Assembly (NCBI RefSeq): GCF_038561955.2
Contig: NZ_CP138333.2
Location: 1,860,001-1,924,000 of the forward strand
DNA from: Salinicoccus sp. Bachu38
GTDB taxonomy: Bacteria > Bacillota > Bacilli > Staphylococcales > Salinicoccaceae
Length of the DNA: 64,000 nucleotides
Direction of reading: 5' to 3'
Positions within the stretch are counted from its first letter, which is position 1. Every line of letters begins with the position of its first letter. The position numbers and the translations under genes were made by a program. Shown here piece by piece: positions 1-8,395 of this stretch. The notes beneath the pieces are model-generated. The model saw nothing but the letters and a program-made list of their open reading frames with translations. It searched no databases and had not been told where the DNA came from.

Positions 1-611
1 TCAAGCGGATTTCCAAGAACAGCGGATCCGAATCCTTCGTCCAGCTTTTCGCCGTTCCTGTACACTGTCATCTTTACGGATGGCAGGTCGATGTCCTGCA
101 GAGCCACGTGCGCCAGGCCCAGCACTGCTCCCGCTGAAGAGCCGTTGTCTGCAACGGTGTCTTCGAACTTGATTTTCCAGTCGCGGATGCGACTGTCGAT
201 GATTTCGGCGGCCGGCACTGCATAGCCGATGGCTTCTGTGACACTTTCCACTGTGGCATCCGTGCCGTTGATGTCCTTTTCCAGCACGAAGGCGATTTCG
301 AACTCCACCCTCGGCGCGATGAACCGTCCTGCATCGACAGTCTCACCGCCGCTGAAGACCATGTCATCCAGCAGATGCCCATAGTCCGGACGGTCGACAC
401 CAAGCATCTCCTGCATGGCCCGGCTCGTCAGGCCGATCTTCTTGCCGACGACTTCCGCCCCATCCGCCAGTCTTCTTTCGACATACTGAAGTTGGGCCTG
501 GTAGGCGTCCTCCACCGTGATATCGGGATGGGTCTCAGTAAACGGGACAATCGGCGTCAAATTCTTTTCCGCTGCGTATATTTCTTCCCCCAGCAATCTG
601 GTGATAGCCAT
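1..611 (-). CDS. 2-keto-4-pentenoate hydratase (partial, C-terminus off the left edge)
   Basis: Adds water to 2-hydroxypenta-2,4-dienoate, the step after ring-cleavage-product hydrolysis in meta-cleavage pathways; cytoplasmic. The visible 203 residues match the FAA-hydrolase/MhpD fold. E103 and E105 (in RVEFEIAF) and E136 (in PAAEIIDS) have the same spacing as the MhpD metal ligands. The ATG at 611 follows an AGGAGG site. It is the sixth gene of the minus-strand aromatic operon, 16 nt after the FAD synthetase gene. The related decarboxylases (4-oxalocrotonate type) share this fold, so hydratase is preferred mainly because the operon carries a BphD-like hydrolase. Confidence 0.85.
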   Translation of the reverse strand, partial: MAITRLLGEEIYAAEKNLTPIVPFTETHPDITVEDAYQAQLQYVERRLADGAEVVGKKIGLTSRAMQEMLGVDRPDYGHLLDDMVFSGGETVDAGRFIAPRVEFEIAFVLEKDINGTDATVESVTEAIGYAVPAAEIIDSRIRDWKIKFEDTVADNGSSAGAVLGLAHVALQDIDLPSVKMTVYRNGEKLDEGFGSAVLGNPL

Positions 612-627
612 TGTCTTGTTCCTCCTA

Positions 628-1452
628 TTATGCCATAAGTTGATAGAAGGAGTATGACGCAATCCTTCTCTCCCAGGTGATGGCGATTTCATTCTGATCG
701 ATTTCATCCATCAGGCACTGCCTTGTGAATGAAATCTTCTGCGCTTTTCTGTCCACATGGATCTGTGAAACGTGGCGGCCTGTACCTGTATCGATGACGA
801 CATCATAGATGCCATCCTGCGGCAGCATGTAGTATGGCTTCAGGGAAAGATACCCCTGGGAGATGTCGGCACATGTCCGATACTTCCTGCCCATCAGCTG
901 CTGCACCTCAGATATCCGCCCCTCCAGTATGGCACTCCTGATGCGGGTCGAGCTGATCTTCTCACCCTGATAGGCCACCTGTTCGACCCGCGAAGCAGCA
1001 ATCCGCCCACCGGAGTCCGCTTCCAGACTGTCGATTGTCCCTTCCCCTTTGAAGCCATAGGAAAAGTCATAGCCTGCCACAGCGTGGATCGTATCGAACC
1101 GGTCAAGATATGCCTTGATATAGTCTTCTTTAAGGAGGGAGGCGAACGCCTTCGTGAATTCCACGATATAGAAGCGGTCGACCCCAAGGGCCTCGAGTGC
1201 CCGTGCCTTCTCCTCAAGCGGCATCAGATAGTCCACCTGGACCCTGCCACCTGACAGGACCGTTTTCGGGTGCGGGAAGAAGCTCATCACATCGAGTGCG
1301 GCATCCGACTTCTCCGCAATCTGCCGTGCCGTCCGAATGACCTTCTGATGCCCTTTGTGTACGCCATCGAAGAAGCCCAGCGCGATGACATTCCTCCTCG
1401 ACTGCTTCTGCCACTCTCTGAGGTTCCCATCATTCAAGTGGATGATCTCCAT
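628..1452 (-). CDS. FAD synthetase (RibF N-terminal type), riboflavin-kinase part degenerate
   Basis: Adenylylates FMN to FAD. The nucleotidyltransferase domain fills residues ~10-185, with the ATP-site motif GFFDGVHKGHQ and the later ISSTRIR motif. In bifunctional RibF a riboflavin kinase domain follows, with a GFPTAN signature. Here the equivalent region (LMGRKYRTCADISQGY onward) has no PTAN motif, so I infer a monofunctional FAD synthetase. A GTG start at 1461 is possible, but the ATG at 1452 sits at good distance from the AAGGGGGG site. Its place inside an aromatic-degradation operon, next to a flavin-dependent hydroxylase and its reductase, suggests it supplies flavin on demand for the hydroxylase. 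A separate housekeeping ribF is expected elsewhere. Confidence 0.85.
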   Translation of the reverse strand: MEIIHLNDGNLREWQKQSRRNVIALGFFDGVHKGHQKVIRTARQIAEKSDAALDVMSFFPHPKTVLSGGRVQVDYLMPLEEKARALEALGVDRFYIVEFTKAFASLLKEDYIKAYLDRFDTIHAVAGYDFSYGFKGEGTIDSLEADSGGRIAASRVEQVAYQGEKISSTRIRSAILEGRISEVQQLMGRKYRTCADISQGYLSLKPYYMLPQDGIYDVVIDTGTGRHVSQIHVDRKAQKISFTRQCLMDEIDQNEIAITWERRIASYSFYQLMA

Positions 1453-1492
1453 CCGGTCCACCCCCCTTCCGACTATATTTGATGGCTCCCCT

Positions 1493-1972
1493 CTACTTGA
1501 CGGCTTCTTCGAACGCCTCCAGCCTGCGGTATTTGCCGCAATTGAAGATCAGCGGATCGCCATCTTCAAGCACCAGGTCATTCACCTTCCCGATGAATAG
1601 GACATGATCCCCTTCTGTATGCTCGTTGTAGACTTCACAGGAAAGCTGGCACAATGCATCTTCAATCACTGGCGCATCTCCCAGCTGTCCGAAGTCGAAT
1701 TTGTCCTCGAATTCCTTCTGGCCGGCGAATCGCATCGATTCCTCCTGCTGCTCGCAGGACAGCACGTTCACAGAGAACCTGCCGCTCTGGCGGATCCGAT
1801 CCAGCATCTTTGCCCTGTTTCCGATCGAGATTACGATCAGTTTCGGATCGAGGGAAACGGACATGAACGCGTTGGCGGTCATGCCGTATACTTCCCCGTC
1901 GATTTCCGTCGCGATCACGTTGACTCCTGTTGCGAATTTTCCCATGGCATTCCTGAACTTGCGATCATCCAT
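1493..1972 (-). CDS. Flavin reductase, small component of two-component monooxygenase
   Basis: 159-residue FMN-binding split-barrel protein of the HpaC/DIM6-NTAB family. It uses NAD(P)H to reduce free FMN or FAD, which diffuses to the oxygenase. Family signs are the N-terminal MGKFATGVNVIAT and the SVSLDPKLIVISIG segment. It lies 16 nt downstream of the dioxygenase gene and three genes from the acyl-CoA-dehydrogenase-like oxygenase at 3019-4185, its probable partner. The start at 1972 has a GGATGAGG ribosome site. The preferred flavin cannot be read from sequence. Confidence 0.9.
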   Translation of the reverse strand: MDDRKFRNAMGKFATGVNVIATEIDGEVYGMTANAFMSVSLDPKLIVISIGNRAKMLDRIRQSGRFSVNVLSCEQQEESMRFAGQKEFEDKFDFGQLGDAPVIEDALCQLSCEVYNEHTEGDHVLFIGKVNDLVLEDGDPLIFNCGKYRRLEAFEEAVK

Positions 1973-1988
1973 TGGGCCTCATCCCTTC

Positions 1989-2993
1989 CTATACTTTTCT
2001 GGTGCTTTTCAACGGTTCTCCCGCTGATATCGTGGTCAGATCTTCCGGCCTCATCCCCGACTGCTCACCCCAGAATGTAAAACCGACCGCCATTTCTTCA
2101 GCTTTCCATTCAATCGGCTCCCAATCCGGTTCAAAGATCAGATATCCATTTGAGAACAATTCCAGGCGCACGCCGCTGCCGGGATCCACTACGTAGATGT
2201 ACATCGCCTGCGAAATGCCGTGTTTGCCCGGCCCGACGAAAGATATGCCCTGTTCAGTCAGGATGTCCGCTGCACGCAGAATGTCCTGTGCATTGTCGGA
2301 CCAGTAGGACAGATGATGGATTTCATGTGATGAACCGATATCCGGGCGCCCCATCACTGCAATATCGTGGACGAGGTTCGTGACGCTGAGCCATGCCGCC
2401 CCCAGTTTGTCATCAGGCGTCGTCAAATATTCACGCATCTTGAAGCCAAGCTTCTCCTGCAGAAAATCCGTGATGACCGATGCATCCGTGTTCGTTCCGA
2501 TGTTGACATGATCGATGCGCCGTGGCGAGATGCCTTTGCGCCAGGCCTTGTATGGCTGGTTCTTAAGCACTGATTTTCGCTTCGGATCCGCTACAGCCGG
2601 CTTTTCCATATCGAAGTAGATTTCGAAGTTGTGCCCTGAAGGGAGCTGGAAACGGATGGCATCCCCCTGCCCCGTTTCTGTGCCGGCCTTCACTTCCTCC
2701 ACTTCCACATCCGCTTCCCGGAGGAGGAGTGCGAAGTTCTCGATATCCTCCCGCCTTTTCGCTTTCCAGGCGATATGGTCCACGCGCGCCTCCGGACCTT
2801 CTTTGATGGACAGTGTATGGTGGTCGAAGTCCCCCCATGCACGCAAGTAGTGTACGCCATCGACTATCGTCGTCTTTTCGAGGCCTACGACCTCCTCAAA
2901 GAACCACAGCGATTTCTCCAGGTCCGTCGTTTCCAGTGCCACATGCCCAAGCTTTGCAATTTCAGGCAGAATCTCGTATCTTACATTTTCCAT
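1989..2993 (-). CDS. Extradiol catechol 2,3-dioxygenase (VOC superfamily)
   Basis: Opens a catechol ring next to its hydroxyls using Fe(II) or Mn(II). The 334-residue protein has two glyoxalase-like modules, one beginning LGHVALE and one beginning DHVNIGT. Likely metal ligands in the second module are H162 (IDHVNIG), H226 or H227 (EIHHLSYW) and E278 (RLELFSNG). Length and layout match homoprotocatechuate/catechol 2,3-dioxygenases. The reading frame is open for 35 more codons upstream, but the ATG at 2993 follows AAAGGGGAT and gives the expected N-terminus. It lies 25 nt after the oxygenase gene. The catechol substrate is not determinable from sequence. Confidence 0.92.
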   Translation of the reverse strand: MENVRYEILPEIAKLGHVALETTDLEKSLWFFEEVVGLEKTTIVDGVHYLRAWGDFDHHTLSIKEGPEARVDHIAWKAKRREDIENFALLLREADVEVEEVKAGTETGQGDAIRFQLPSGHNFEIYFDMEKPAVADPKRKSVLKNQPYKAWRKGISPRRIDHVNIGTNTDASVITDFLQEKLGFKMREYLTTPDDKLGAAWLSVTNLVHDIAVMGRPDIGSSHEIHHLSYWSDNAQDILRAADILTEQGISFVGPGKHGISQAMYIYVVDPGSGVRLELFSNGYLIFEPDWEPIEWKAEEMAVGFTFWGEQSGMRPEDLTTISAGEPLKSTRKV

Positions 2994-3018
2994 AGTTCCA
3001 TCCCCTTTGTTTTCTTTC

Positions 3019-4185
3019 TTATCCCATCGCCATGGAGTCGACACCGAATAATGCTTTTCCGTAGTTGTCGATGCCATCTTCATAAAGTGACGTGACATGG
3101 GTACTGATTGCCATCAGATCCCTCATGATCATTTCGAGCGGCTGACCTTTCGCCAGTGCACTCGCCCCGAGTGTCGCCACGGCGCGGATCGCAATATCCT
3201 GGCAATTTTGGATGATGTGTACGCGGATGCCATTGTATTCCGCCGGGTTATATTGGCCCTGGTCACTCTCCAGCATCTCAATATATTCCTTCATCAGACC
3301 TTTCGCCGATTTCAGCTTCAAGGACATTTCCGCTGCGACACGCTGGCTCTTCGCAGACTCCCCTTCGTTCGTCCCGTCAAAACGCCTGCGCTTCTTGGTG
3401 CGTGCGATGAATTCTTCGATGACACGTTCTGCCGCCCCTATCGCCATCGCAGGGAAGCCGACATAGAAGGCCGGGAAGAACGATACGTTATAATACAGGT
3501 AATCCTCATCGACTTCAGGCGTGTACGGCTTGCGGTTCATCATCATCTCGTTGAATGAAATAACCATATCCTCCGGGACGAAAAGATTGTCTGCGACTAC
3601 GGAATTGCTGCCCGAACCACGCAGGCCGAGTGAATCCCAGTCCTCGATCACCTCAAGATCGGATACGCGCATGCAAAGTCCGATGCGGTCCGGAACCGCC
3701 GCCCCTTCCTCATGATAGACCGCACCGACCGAAATCCATTCCGAGTGGTTGATACCGCTTACAAAATTCCATCTGCCGTTGAGGATGAATCCGCCCTCCA
3801 CCTTTTCGACCTTGCCGACAGGTGCAAAGATATCGGCCAGAAGCCCGCCATCCTCATATATTTCGTCCATGCGGTTCTTTGGCAGGAAAGCGACCCATGA
3901 ATTGTGCAATGCATAGAAGTATGTCACCCAGGCAGCAGAAAGGTTGTGATAGCCAACCGTTCTGACAATGTCTGCAAAAGTGTTGAAATCGATCTGCGGA
4001 AAGCCGTATTCCTTCGGTATGATCAGACGGTTGAGACCGCCTTCGACGATGGCGTCCGCTACATTCTTGGATATCGTCGCATTCCTGTCCGCTTCAACCG
4101 CTTCCTGTTCAGCAATGACCCCCACCTTTTTGGCACTGGCCATCAATTCATTATAGAGTTTTGCATCCGATAGTTGAGCCTTCAT
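3019..4185 (-). CDS. Flavin-dependent aromatic hydroxylase, oxygenase component (acyl-CoA dehydrogenase fold)
   Basis: 388 residues with the acyl-CoA dehydrogenase fold used by group D monooxygenases such as HsaA and the C2 component of p-hydroxyphenylacetate hydroxylase. It would use reduced flavin from the reductase at 1493-1972 to ortho-hydroxylate a phenol to a catechol. Visible features are an N-terminal helical domain, the middle beta domain (VEGGFILNGRWNFVSG), the GLRGSGSNSVVADNLFVPE segment typical of this group, and a C-terminal four-helix domain. It lacks the glutamate base context of acyl-CoA dehydrogenases and sits with a dioxygenase, not beta-oxidation genes. Start at 4185 follows AGGGGGCGG, 19 nt after the hydrolase gene. 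Confidence 0.88.
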   Translation of the reverse strand: MKAQLSDAKLYNELMASAKKVGVIAEQEAVEADRNATISKNVADAIVEGGLNRLIIPKEYGFPQIDFNTFADIVRTVGYHNLSAAWVTYFYALHNSWVAFLPKNRMDEIYEDGGLLADIFAPVGKVEKVEGGFILNGRWNFVSGINHSEWISVGAVYHEEGAAVPDRIGLCMRVSDLEVIEDWDSLGLRGSGSNSVVADNLFVPEDMVISFNEMMMNRKPYTPEVDEDYLYYNVSFFPAFYVGFPAMAIGAAERVIEEFIARTKKRRRFDGTNEGESAKSQRVAAEMSLKLKSAKGLMKEYIEMLESDQGQYNPAEYNGIRVHIIQNCQDIAIRAVATLGASALAKGQPLEMIMRDLMAISTHVTSLYEDGIDNYGKALFGVDSMAMG

Positions 4186-4204
4186 TATACCGCCCCCTTG
4201 AAGC

Positions 4205-5065
4205 CTATTTTGATAGCGCTTTCATTTTTTCTGATAAAAATTGGTCGACCAGCTCGAGGAACCGCTCCGCCTTCTCAATCTGCGCCCAGTGTCCACACTC
4301 TTTCAGTATGACCAGCTCTGCGTTCGGGATATGCTTCAGCAGGTCCAGACTGCCCTCGACCGGTACAAACTGATCCTCGTATCCATGGATCATCAGTGTC
4401 TTCTGTTTGATGCGGCGCAATGCACTTGGTGGAATCAGCAGTTCCATCGGATTCGACGGAAAGAGCGTCGGATAAAGTTCCTCCATGCCTGAGCGCATCA
4501 GATTCTCATATCTCGTTTGTACAATGCTTTCAAGATCATCACCGAGGACGCTCTCATCGTATACGAACCATTTGATCAGGTTGCGCAGCGATTCTATGGA
4601 TGGATCATTGAAGAATCCCTTCATTCTTATGATTTCAGGTGTCGGACCCGGCGTCTTGCCGCCCCCACTGCCCATCAGGATCAATTTATCGAACTTCGAT
4701 TCGTCGTACATGATGGCATGCATTGAAATGACCCCGCCCATTGAGTTGCCGACCAGATGCGCCTTTTCAATATTATGGTGCTCCATGATCCGCAAGACCT
4801 GTTTGACGCGCAATGTCGTCCATTCCCAGAATGTCAGATCCGTGTTTTCAGGCACTTCAGTATTGCCGAAACCGACGAAGTCCGGTGCAAACACCTGGTA
4901 TTTTTCTCCCATGACTTCCAGTACCTTCTTCCAGTTTGAAAGCCCATTTGCCCCCGGGCCGGAACCGTGCAGGAAGAAAACTGCCTCATCATGCGTTTCG
5001 CCACCGTGACAATATACCGTGTTGAATCCTTCTGTCTGTAAATTCTTGACTTCGAATGTTGCCAT
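4205..5065 (-). CDS. Meta-cleavage product hydrolase (BphD/MhpC-like alpha/beta hydrolase)
   Basis: Splits the C-C bond of the 2-hydroxy-6-oxo-dienoate made by the dioxygenase, giving 2-hydroxypentadienoate plus a carboxylic acid. The 286 residues show the oxyanion motif HGSGPGA, nucleophile S108 in GNSMGG, D231 in GYEDQFVP and H259 in CGHWAQ, with the 123- and 28-residue spacing of the MhpC triad. It is the first gene of the minus-strand operon, with an AAAGGGGGAT site before the ATG. A dyad at 5081-5095 sits just upstream. The acid released, and therefore the parent aromatic compound, is unknown. Confidence 0.92.
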   Translation of the reverse strand: MATFEVKNLQTEGFNTVYCHGGETHDEAVFFLHGSGPGANGLSNWKKVLEVMGEKYQVFAPDFVGFGNTEVPENTDLTFWEWTTLRVKQVLRIMEHHNIEKAHLVGNSMGGVISMHAIMYDESKFDKLILMGSGGGKTPGPTPEIIRMKGFFNDPSIESLRNLIKWFVYDESVLGDDLESIVQTRYENLMRSGMEELYPTLFPSNPMELLIPPSALRRIKQKTLMIHGYEDQFVPVEGSLDLLKHIPNAELVILKECGHWAQIEKAERFLELVDQFLSEKMKALSK

Positions 5066-5080
5066 TTTTATATCCCCCTT

Positions 5081-5095
5081 TGTAGTTGTGCTACA
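5081..5095. promoter_or_regulatory. Dyad upstream of aromatic operon, possible operator
   Basis: TGTAG and CTACA arms (5 bp each) are separated by TTGTG, starting 15 nt upstream of the hydrolase start codon. It lies between the A+T-rich promoter-like stretch (5117-5160) and the coding sequence, so it could be a repressor or activator site of the operon. Only the symmetry is seen; function is inferred. Confidence 0.3.
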
Positions 5096-5172
5096 CCTTT
5101 ATAGTACGGGATTAAAAATTTATATATAATATCGGTTTTTATCGTAAATTTACTGATTAGCTGCATAATTTA

Positions 5173-5201
5173 TTGAAAATTCAAATATTATTGTATATTA
5201 T
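5173..5201 (+). promoter_or_regulatory. Candidate sigma-A promoter of the XylR_N/V4R regulator
   Basis: TTGAAA at 5173-5178, a 17-nt spacer and TATTAT at 5196-5201, about 30 nt upstream of the regulator ATG. A TTGAA/TTCAA dyad overlaps the -35 element and could serve autoregulation. Confidence 0.45.
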
Positions 5202-5233
5202 TTACAGTATCAATAAAGGATGGAGGCTTACAT

Positions 5234-7027
5234 ATGAATCCACTCGATTCCGGCAAGCTGCAGACGAACGATCTCGTGGTGACCTCAAGGACATTTGGAC
5301 TGATGAGAAAGGTGCTGATCGAAAACCTCGGACAGGAGAAGGCAAAGCGGTTCCTGCTGCGTTTCGGCAAGGACCTCGGCGAGGAGAAGGCGAACGAACT
5401 GCTTACCGGCCCATATGATCTGGAGGGGATGGTAAACGAGATTCCGAGGATGCATATAGGCCTTGGACATATATCCAACATCACACGAGAAGGCCAGCTT
5501 TCCTACAGCGATAACGTCATGAAGTTCAGCGACCTTCATGGTGTATGGCACGATTCCTTCGAAGTGGATATGCAGCTTGAGAGCTTCGGCATGTCCGATG
5601 AATGTTCATGCTATATATTGAGTGGATTCGCAAGCGGAATGATGACAAGGCTCGGCAAGGAGGACATCTTCGTCAAAGAGATGACATGCCGTGCAAGGGG
5701 CGACGCCCATTGTACATTCGAAGTGAAGACCAGGAGCGATTGGGAAAACATTGAAGGCGGGAAGCTCGCAATCTTCGATGACCAGAAGATCGTCGATGAG
5801 CTTGAGATGACATATGACCAGCTGCTTGAAAAGAGCGAGGTGCTGGATAAGGTCTCCAATTTCCATAGCCGCATCACCGAAAGTGTGGCAAAGCAGAACG
5901 ACGTCTCCGAATTGTCTAAGATTGCTGCTGAGGTCCTCGATGTCACCACGCTCATCACCGATGCCGACGGAAGCATGGTATCCAGGGAGGGACAGGTCCC
6001 GGCACCTGATGTGGCGCTACTGCTGAAGGACAGGACACTGGATGCAACTGGCACTGTCGAGCACCAAATTGAAAGCGGTTTCATATTGGCGACGCCGATA
6101 CTACTGAACGCCCGGACTGAAGGTTACTGCTGCTTCCTTTATGGCAATGGGAAGGATATCCCGCGCAATGACCACCTATATCTCGAGCGGCTGGCAGTGG
6201 CGGCGAGCCTGTGCTTCCTCAACGAGAAAGTGAAATTCGAGACGACTGAACGGATGAAAATCAACTTTCTCGACAGGATGCTCTACAGCCAATTCGAAAA
6301 CAGTTCCGAACTCGCTCTGCACGCAAGCTATATCCAGCCAAAAGTCATGCCGCCCTTCCAGATGATTTCACTCAAGCCCATCCCAGTTTCGGACAATGAA
6401 GTGCTGACAGACCATTATCAGATTCTCATCACCATCGCAAAGCTGTTGAAGCTCCACAATGTCCACGGTCTCCTGACGCAAAAGGACGATGATATACTCA
6501 TCTTCCTCTATGCCTTGAAGGCGAAAGCCCATACCATGGACACCCTCTCCTCCATAATGGAAAGCATATCGCAAGGCTTCCCCCATCTCACCTTCAAGGC
6601 GGGGGTCAGCCGGGGATTCGATGCACTGGATCAGTTTTCCGACAAGGTAAAAGAAGCCGGCCAGGCCGCCAACTTCCCAACGGAAGCTGCCATAGTGCAT
6701 CACAGGGACCTTGGTGTATTGAGCACCCTCCTTGAAAATATAAATCCTGAAGTAATTGCGGGCGTCGCCCAGCAGGAGCTGAAGACCCTGCTGGAGCCGG
6801 GAGAGAAGAACAAGGAACTGCTTCATACGCTGTACGTTTTCCTTAAAAACAATCAGAAGCTGGAAAAGACCATGCACGACCTCTCCCTTTCCATAGGCGG
6901 AGTCAAATACCGCATCGGCAAGATTGAAAAAATGCTTGGGAAAGACTTTAAAGATGCAGCCACGACCGCACATCTTCTGCTGATGATGGAGACACTGATC
7001 CTCATGGGTCGCCTATCCTTCAAATGA
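5234..7027 (+). CDS. Aromatic-responsive regulator: XylR_N-V4R sensor with PucR-type C-terminal helix-turn-helix
   Basis: 597 residues. Residues ~10-110 (FGLMRKVLIENLGQEKAKRF onward) resemble the XylR/DmpR N-terminal aromatic-binding domain. Residues ~115-180 resemble the V4R domain, with Cys residues in DECSCYIL, MTCRARGDAHC. There is no sigma-54 AAA+ domain. The middle is GAF/GGDEF-like and the last ~60 residues (LLHTLYVFLKNNQKLEKTM, then HDLSLSIGGVKYRIGKIEKM) match the PucR/CdaR HTH_30 helix-turn-helix. It is divergent from the meta-cleavage operon and is probably its effector-sensing regulator. Start chosen at the ATG after AAAGGATGGAGG. Confidence 0.85.
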   Translation: MNPLDSGKLQTNDLVVTSRTFGLMRKVLIENLGQEKAKRFLLRFGKDLGEEKANELLTGPYDLEGMVNEIPRMHIGLGHISNITREGQLSYSDNVMKFSDLHGVWHDSFEVDMQLESFGMSDECSCYILSGFASGMMTRLGKEDIFVKEMTCRARGDAHCTFEVKTRSDWENIEGGKLAIFDDQKIVDELEMTYDQLLEKSEVLDKVSNFHSRITESVAKQNDVSELSKIAAEVLDVTTLITDADGSMVSREGQVPAPDVALLLKDRTLDATGTVEHQIESGFILATPILLNARTEGYCCFLYGNGKDIPRNDHLYLERLAVAASLCFLNEKVKFETTERMKINFLDRMLYSQFENSSELALHASYIQPKVMPPFQMISLKPIPVSDNEVLTDHYQILITIAKLLKLHNVHGLLTQKDDDILIFLYALKAKAHTMDTLSSIMESISQGFPHLTFKAGVSRGFDALDQFSDKVKEAGQAANFPTEAAIVHHRDLGVLSTLLENINPEVIAGVAQQELKTLLEPGEKNKELLHTLYVFLKNNQKLEKTMHDLSLSIGGVKYRIGKIEKMLGKDFKDAATTAHLLLMMETLILMGRLSFK

Positions 7028-7029
7028 AA

Positions 7030-7067
7030 AATACCGTGGGGTTCCATACAAGGAGACTCACGGTATT
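7030..7067. terminator. Convergent-gene hairpin
   Basis: AATACCGTG (7030-7038) pairs with CACGGTATT (7059-7067) between the convergent regulator and TolB-like genes. No long T-run follows on either strand, so termination is likely but not textbook. Confidence 0.5.
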
Positions 7068-7083
7068 CCTTATCCTACATAAT

Positions 7084-8346
7084 TTAATTGATCGAAGACA
7101 CCCTCTTATAGATGAAGGCGAAAGCCAGCAGCACGATGGTGCATCCCAGCAGCCAGATTGCAATCATCATCACCCCTATGCCCATCCATGGATCATTGAA
7201 GGATGCGATGATCGATCCGATTATTGCGAATGCTGTAAGTACAGCACTGGCAATGGCGGGAAGATATGTCCTCCCTTGCATATGGCCATAGATAATCGCA
7301 AGCCCGAACATCAGGAGATACAGGATTGTCAGGGTGGCTGTATTGACCAGCCGGTCCAGCACCGCCCCAAGCTGGAAGCCGCCTTCTGCTTCAGGCAGGC
7401 TCATATTCATCTGCACCATGTCACCGCCGCTTCGAGCGACCGTCATCATTTCATAGGATGCCGGCTCGCTCGCCCAGTTCTCCTGTGCCAGCAATGCGAT
7501 CCGGTCATCTTCATGGAAGAAGACCGGTGACCTGACGGATGCATCATAGTCGGTCAGCTGGTCCGTTTCCCCGCTTCCCGTGTCCATTAGAAAGAGTTCA
7601 TATATGAAAGTGCCCCTATCCGACTCGCCTGCCTGGGTCGTGTAGGCAAGTGATGATCCATCGGGGGACAGCATCGGATGCGCGATATAGCTTGGCAGTT
7701 CGGAAACAAGATACCCACCTTCCGTGCCTGATTCGATATCATAGCTATTCATTCCGCTGTCACTGGCATAGTAGAGCGTCTCACCATCATCGGAGATGTT
7801 CAGTCCACTCATATCGAATGCATCCCTGTCCGTCAGCTTTTCGTGTCCTTCTCCATCGATATCGATGCGGTGAAGGTCCCTGAAATTCTCCTTTTCTCCT
7901 TCCCGCGCCAACAGATCTTCTGCAGGCATGCCGATATAATAGAGCGTTTCACCATCCGGTGACATGACCGCTTCAAATACATGCATATCCGATCCTGTCA
8001 GCTGCACCGGGGATGCATCCGGTTCAGGCAGATAACGCAGCGTCTGTATGCGGTCTTCGACGGTCGCGATGTAGAACACCCCTTCCCCATCAGGTGTGAA
8101 TTTCGGATGACTGTGATTTTCCGTTTCAGGGGACGTAATCTGCTCCGTACTGCCATCCTCCAAATTCCCGACATGGAGTGACTCCCTGCCCTGATCAAAA
8201 TAGGAAAATGCCAATTGTTCATCATCCGGCGAGATATCGATGGCTTCCCCGAGACCTGTGTGATGGCGGTATGCATCGTTGTCACTCATCATACTGTAGG
8301 CAACCGATGCAGCGAACAATACAGCCACAACACCGATAAGTGCCAA
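7084..8346 (-). CDS. Membrane-anchored TolB-like beta-propeller protein
   Basis: Function unknown. An N-terminal hydrophobic helix (LLALIGVVAVLFAASVAYSM) is followed by several PD40/TolB-like propeller repeats with the motif SPDGxxLxY (for example MSPDGETLYY and LSPDGSSLAY) and then three or four C-terminal membrane helices from residue ~300. The propeller is probably outside the cell, between membrane segments. A TTG start gives 420 residues but has no ribosome site. The frame is open further up to an ATC at 8367-8365, placed 7 nt after GGAGG, which would add the basic segment GKKK before the helix. The gene lies 49 nt after the methyltransferase gene and may share its transcript. Confidence 0.75.
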   Translation of the reverse strand: MALIGVVAVLFAASVAYSMMSDNDAYRHHTGLGEAIDISPDDEQLAFSYFDQGRESLHVGNLEDGSTEQITSPETENHSHPKFTPDGEGVFYIATVEDRIQTLRYLPEPDASPVQLTGSDMHVFEAVMSPDGETLYYIGMPAEDLLAREGEKENFRDLHRIDIDGEGHEKLTDRDAFDMSGLNISDDGETLYYASDSGMNSYDIESGTEGGYLVSELPSYIAHPMLSPDGSSLAYTTQAGESDRGTFIYELFLMDTGSGETDQLTDYDASVRSPVFFHEDDRIALLAQENWASEPASYEMMTVARSGGDMVQMNMSLPEAEGGFQLGAVLDRLVNTATLTILYLLMFGLAIIYGHMQGRTYLPAIASAVLTAFAIIGSIIASFNDPWMGIGVMMIAIWLLGCTIVLLAFAFIYKRVSSIN

Positions 8347-8395
8347 AAGCGTCTTCTTCTTACCGATAGTATCCCCTCCGTCAAATAAGTATTGG

